A DNA stretch of 6,169 nucleotides from DATGKD01 sp035294855 (GTDB lineage Bacteria; Actinomycetota; Acidimicrobiia; Acidimicrobiales; UBA8190): NCBI GenBank assembly GCA_035294855.1, contig DATGKD010000119.1, forward strand, positions 1 through 6,169, in the 5' to 3' direction. Below the pieces are notes generated by a model. That model saw only the letters and a list, made by a program, of their open reading frames with translations. It was not told the origin of the DNA and made no database searches. Positions 5,533-6,169 of this stretch are shown here, piece after piece (positions within the stretch are counted from its first letter, which is position 1; every line of letters begins with the position of its first letter). The translations under genes were made by a program, and so were the position numbers.

Positions 5533-6169
5533 TTGGGGGCGATCTGGCTGGTGTTCCGCGCCGAATTCCGGCAGCGGTGGCGATCGTGGATCGCGCTGGG
5601 CCTGCTCGTCGGCCTGGTGGGCGGCGCCGTGCTGGCCGCGGTGGTGGCCGGACGACGCACGGCGAGCGCCTTTCCGCGCTTCGTCGCCGCGCACGGCTAC
5701 GACACCGCGGTGTACGCCCTCCAACCCGAGCCCGGGTTGGCGAAATTCGCCGAGGTGGAGTCCGTCACACCGACCGTCGGCGCGATCAACGGCAAGCCGA
5801 CCTGCAGGTGCACGGCGCGCGCGTCCGCGCGCAGCCTCCCGCTGTCGACGAACAACTTCGGCATCCAGGAGATCGCCCCGTCCGATTTGCCGCACGTGGT
5901 CCAGCTCGTGTCGGGACGCTTCCCGCGACGCGGCGACCCGTGGGAGGTGCTGGCGTCGTTCACGGCCCAGCGCGACCTGGGCATGGGCATCGGGAGCGTC
6001 GTCCACGTCCCGTTGTTCGGCCCTTCCCAGACGGCCGCCATCATCAGCACCAGTGGCATCACACCCGTTGGACCGACCGTCGACCTCCGCGTCGTGGGGA
6101 TCGAGGCGTCGATCGGGGACTTCCCCACGGGTTCGCCCAGCTACAGCGTGTTCACGTCGCCAGCCTTCG
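5533..6169 (+). CDS. ABC transporter permease, FtsX/MacB-like family, N-terminal part (3' end outside window)
   Basis: The frame is open from TTG 5533 to the window end, giving 212 residues of what is normally a much longer protein (often 800 or more residues in actinobacterial members). A short basic cytoplasmic start (VFRAEFRQRWRSW) precedes one membrane helix at about residues 17-39 (IALGLLVGLVGGAVLAAVVAG). The sequence GRRTASAFPRF then opens a large extracytoplasmic domain. This layout, with phrases such as LVSGRFPRRGDPWEVLAS, GMGIGSVVHVPLFG and LRVVGIEASIGDFP, matches the MacB-type periplasmic core of permeases that do mechanical work or extrude lipids or peptides rather than import small solutes. 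The substrate cannot be told from this part. Codon use is like its neighbours. Residues 91-93 (Cys-Arg-Cys) lie in the outer domain within a low-complexity, G/C-alternating stretch. An ATPase gene would be expected nearby but is not in the window. Confidence 0.82.
   Translation, partial: MGAIWLVFRAEFRQRWRSWIALGLLVGLVGGAVLAAVVAGRRTASAFPRFVAAHGYDTAVYALQPEPGLAKFAEVESVTPTVGAINGKPTCRCTARASARSLPLSTNNFGIQEIAPSDLPHVVQLVSGRFPRRGDPWEVLASFTAQRDLGMGIGSVVHVPLFGPSQTAAIISTSGITPVGPTVDLRVVGIEASIGDFPTGSPSYSVFTSPAF

Noticed and set aside
1..6169. Search for tRNA, rRNA, CRISPR, insertion sequence, toxin-antitoxin or defence genes
   Set aside because: Reading through both strands showed no cloverleaf-like sequence, regularly spaced repeats, transposase or other such genes.

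Overview
The window is GC-rich throughout, with strong G/C bias at third codon positions, densely packed genes and GTG/TTG starts. It looks like chromosome of a high-GC actinobacterium. The style of the complex I subunits and of the last permease would suit Acidimicrobiia or a relative, but that placement is inferred from sequence character and no marker gene confirms it. All genes lie on the + strand.

Region 1 (1-4192) is the 3' end of a respiratory complex I operon in the usual order: the C-terminal half of nuoL (cut by the window start), then complete nuoM and nuoN. The genes overlap by 4 bases at each junction (ATGA at 930-933, GTGA at 2546-2549), which implies translational coupling. The three products are the Mrp-antiporter-like proton-channel subunits of the membrane arm. 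The key membrane Lys and Glu residues can be seen in all three, apart from those in the missing part of NuoL. NuoM carries a low-complexity C-terminal tail. NuoN has a long (about 65-residue) polar/acidic linker before its last membrane helix.

Region 2 (4193-5304) is a 125-base spacer and a stand-alone EAL-domain protein, a probable cyclic-di-GMP phosphodiesterase, with an acidic-then-basic C-terminal tail. Nearly all catalytic residues are present, but the loop after the Asp-Asp pair departs from the usual DDFGTG form. The spacer holds several mutually exclusive hairpins and a 24-codon mini-ORF. The mini-ORF peptide resembles part of the NuoN linker and its stop overlaps the EAL start.

Region 3 (5305-5532) is a 228-base spacer with a striking A-free, C/T-rich tract, two back-to-back hairpins and a perfect 7-bp inverted repeat just upstream of a strong ribosome binding site. 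It probably separates two transcription units.

Region 4 (5533-6169) is the N-terminal part of an ABC transporter permease of the FtsX/MacB-like type, starting at TTG and running off the window.

I see no RNA genes, CRISPR arrays, insertion sequences or phage genes. Most of the window is ordinary housekeeping DNA. The points worth a second look are the two spacers, the EAL loop and the NuoN linker. I find no convincing evidence of a wholly new system.
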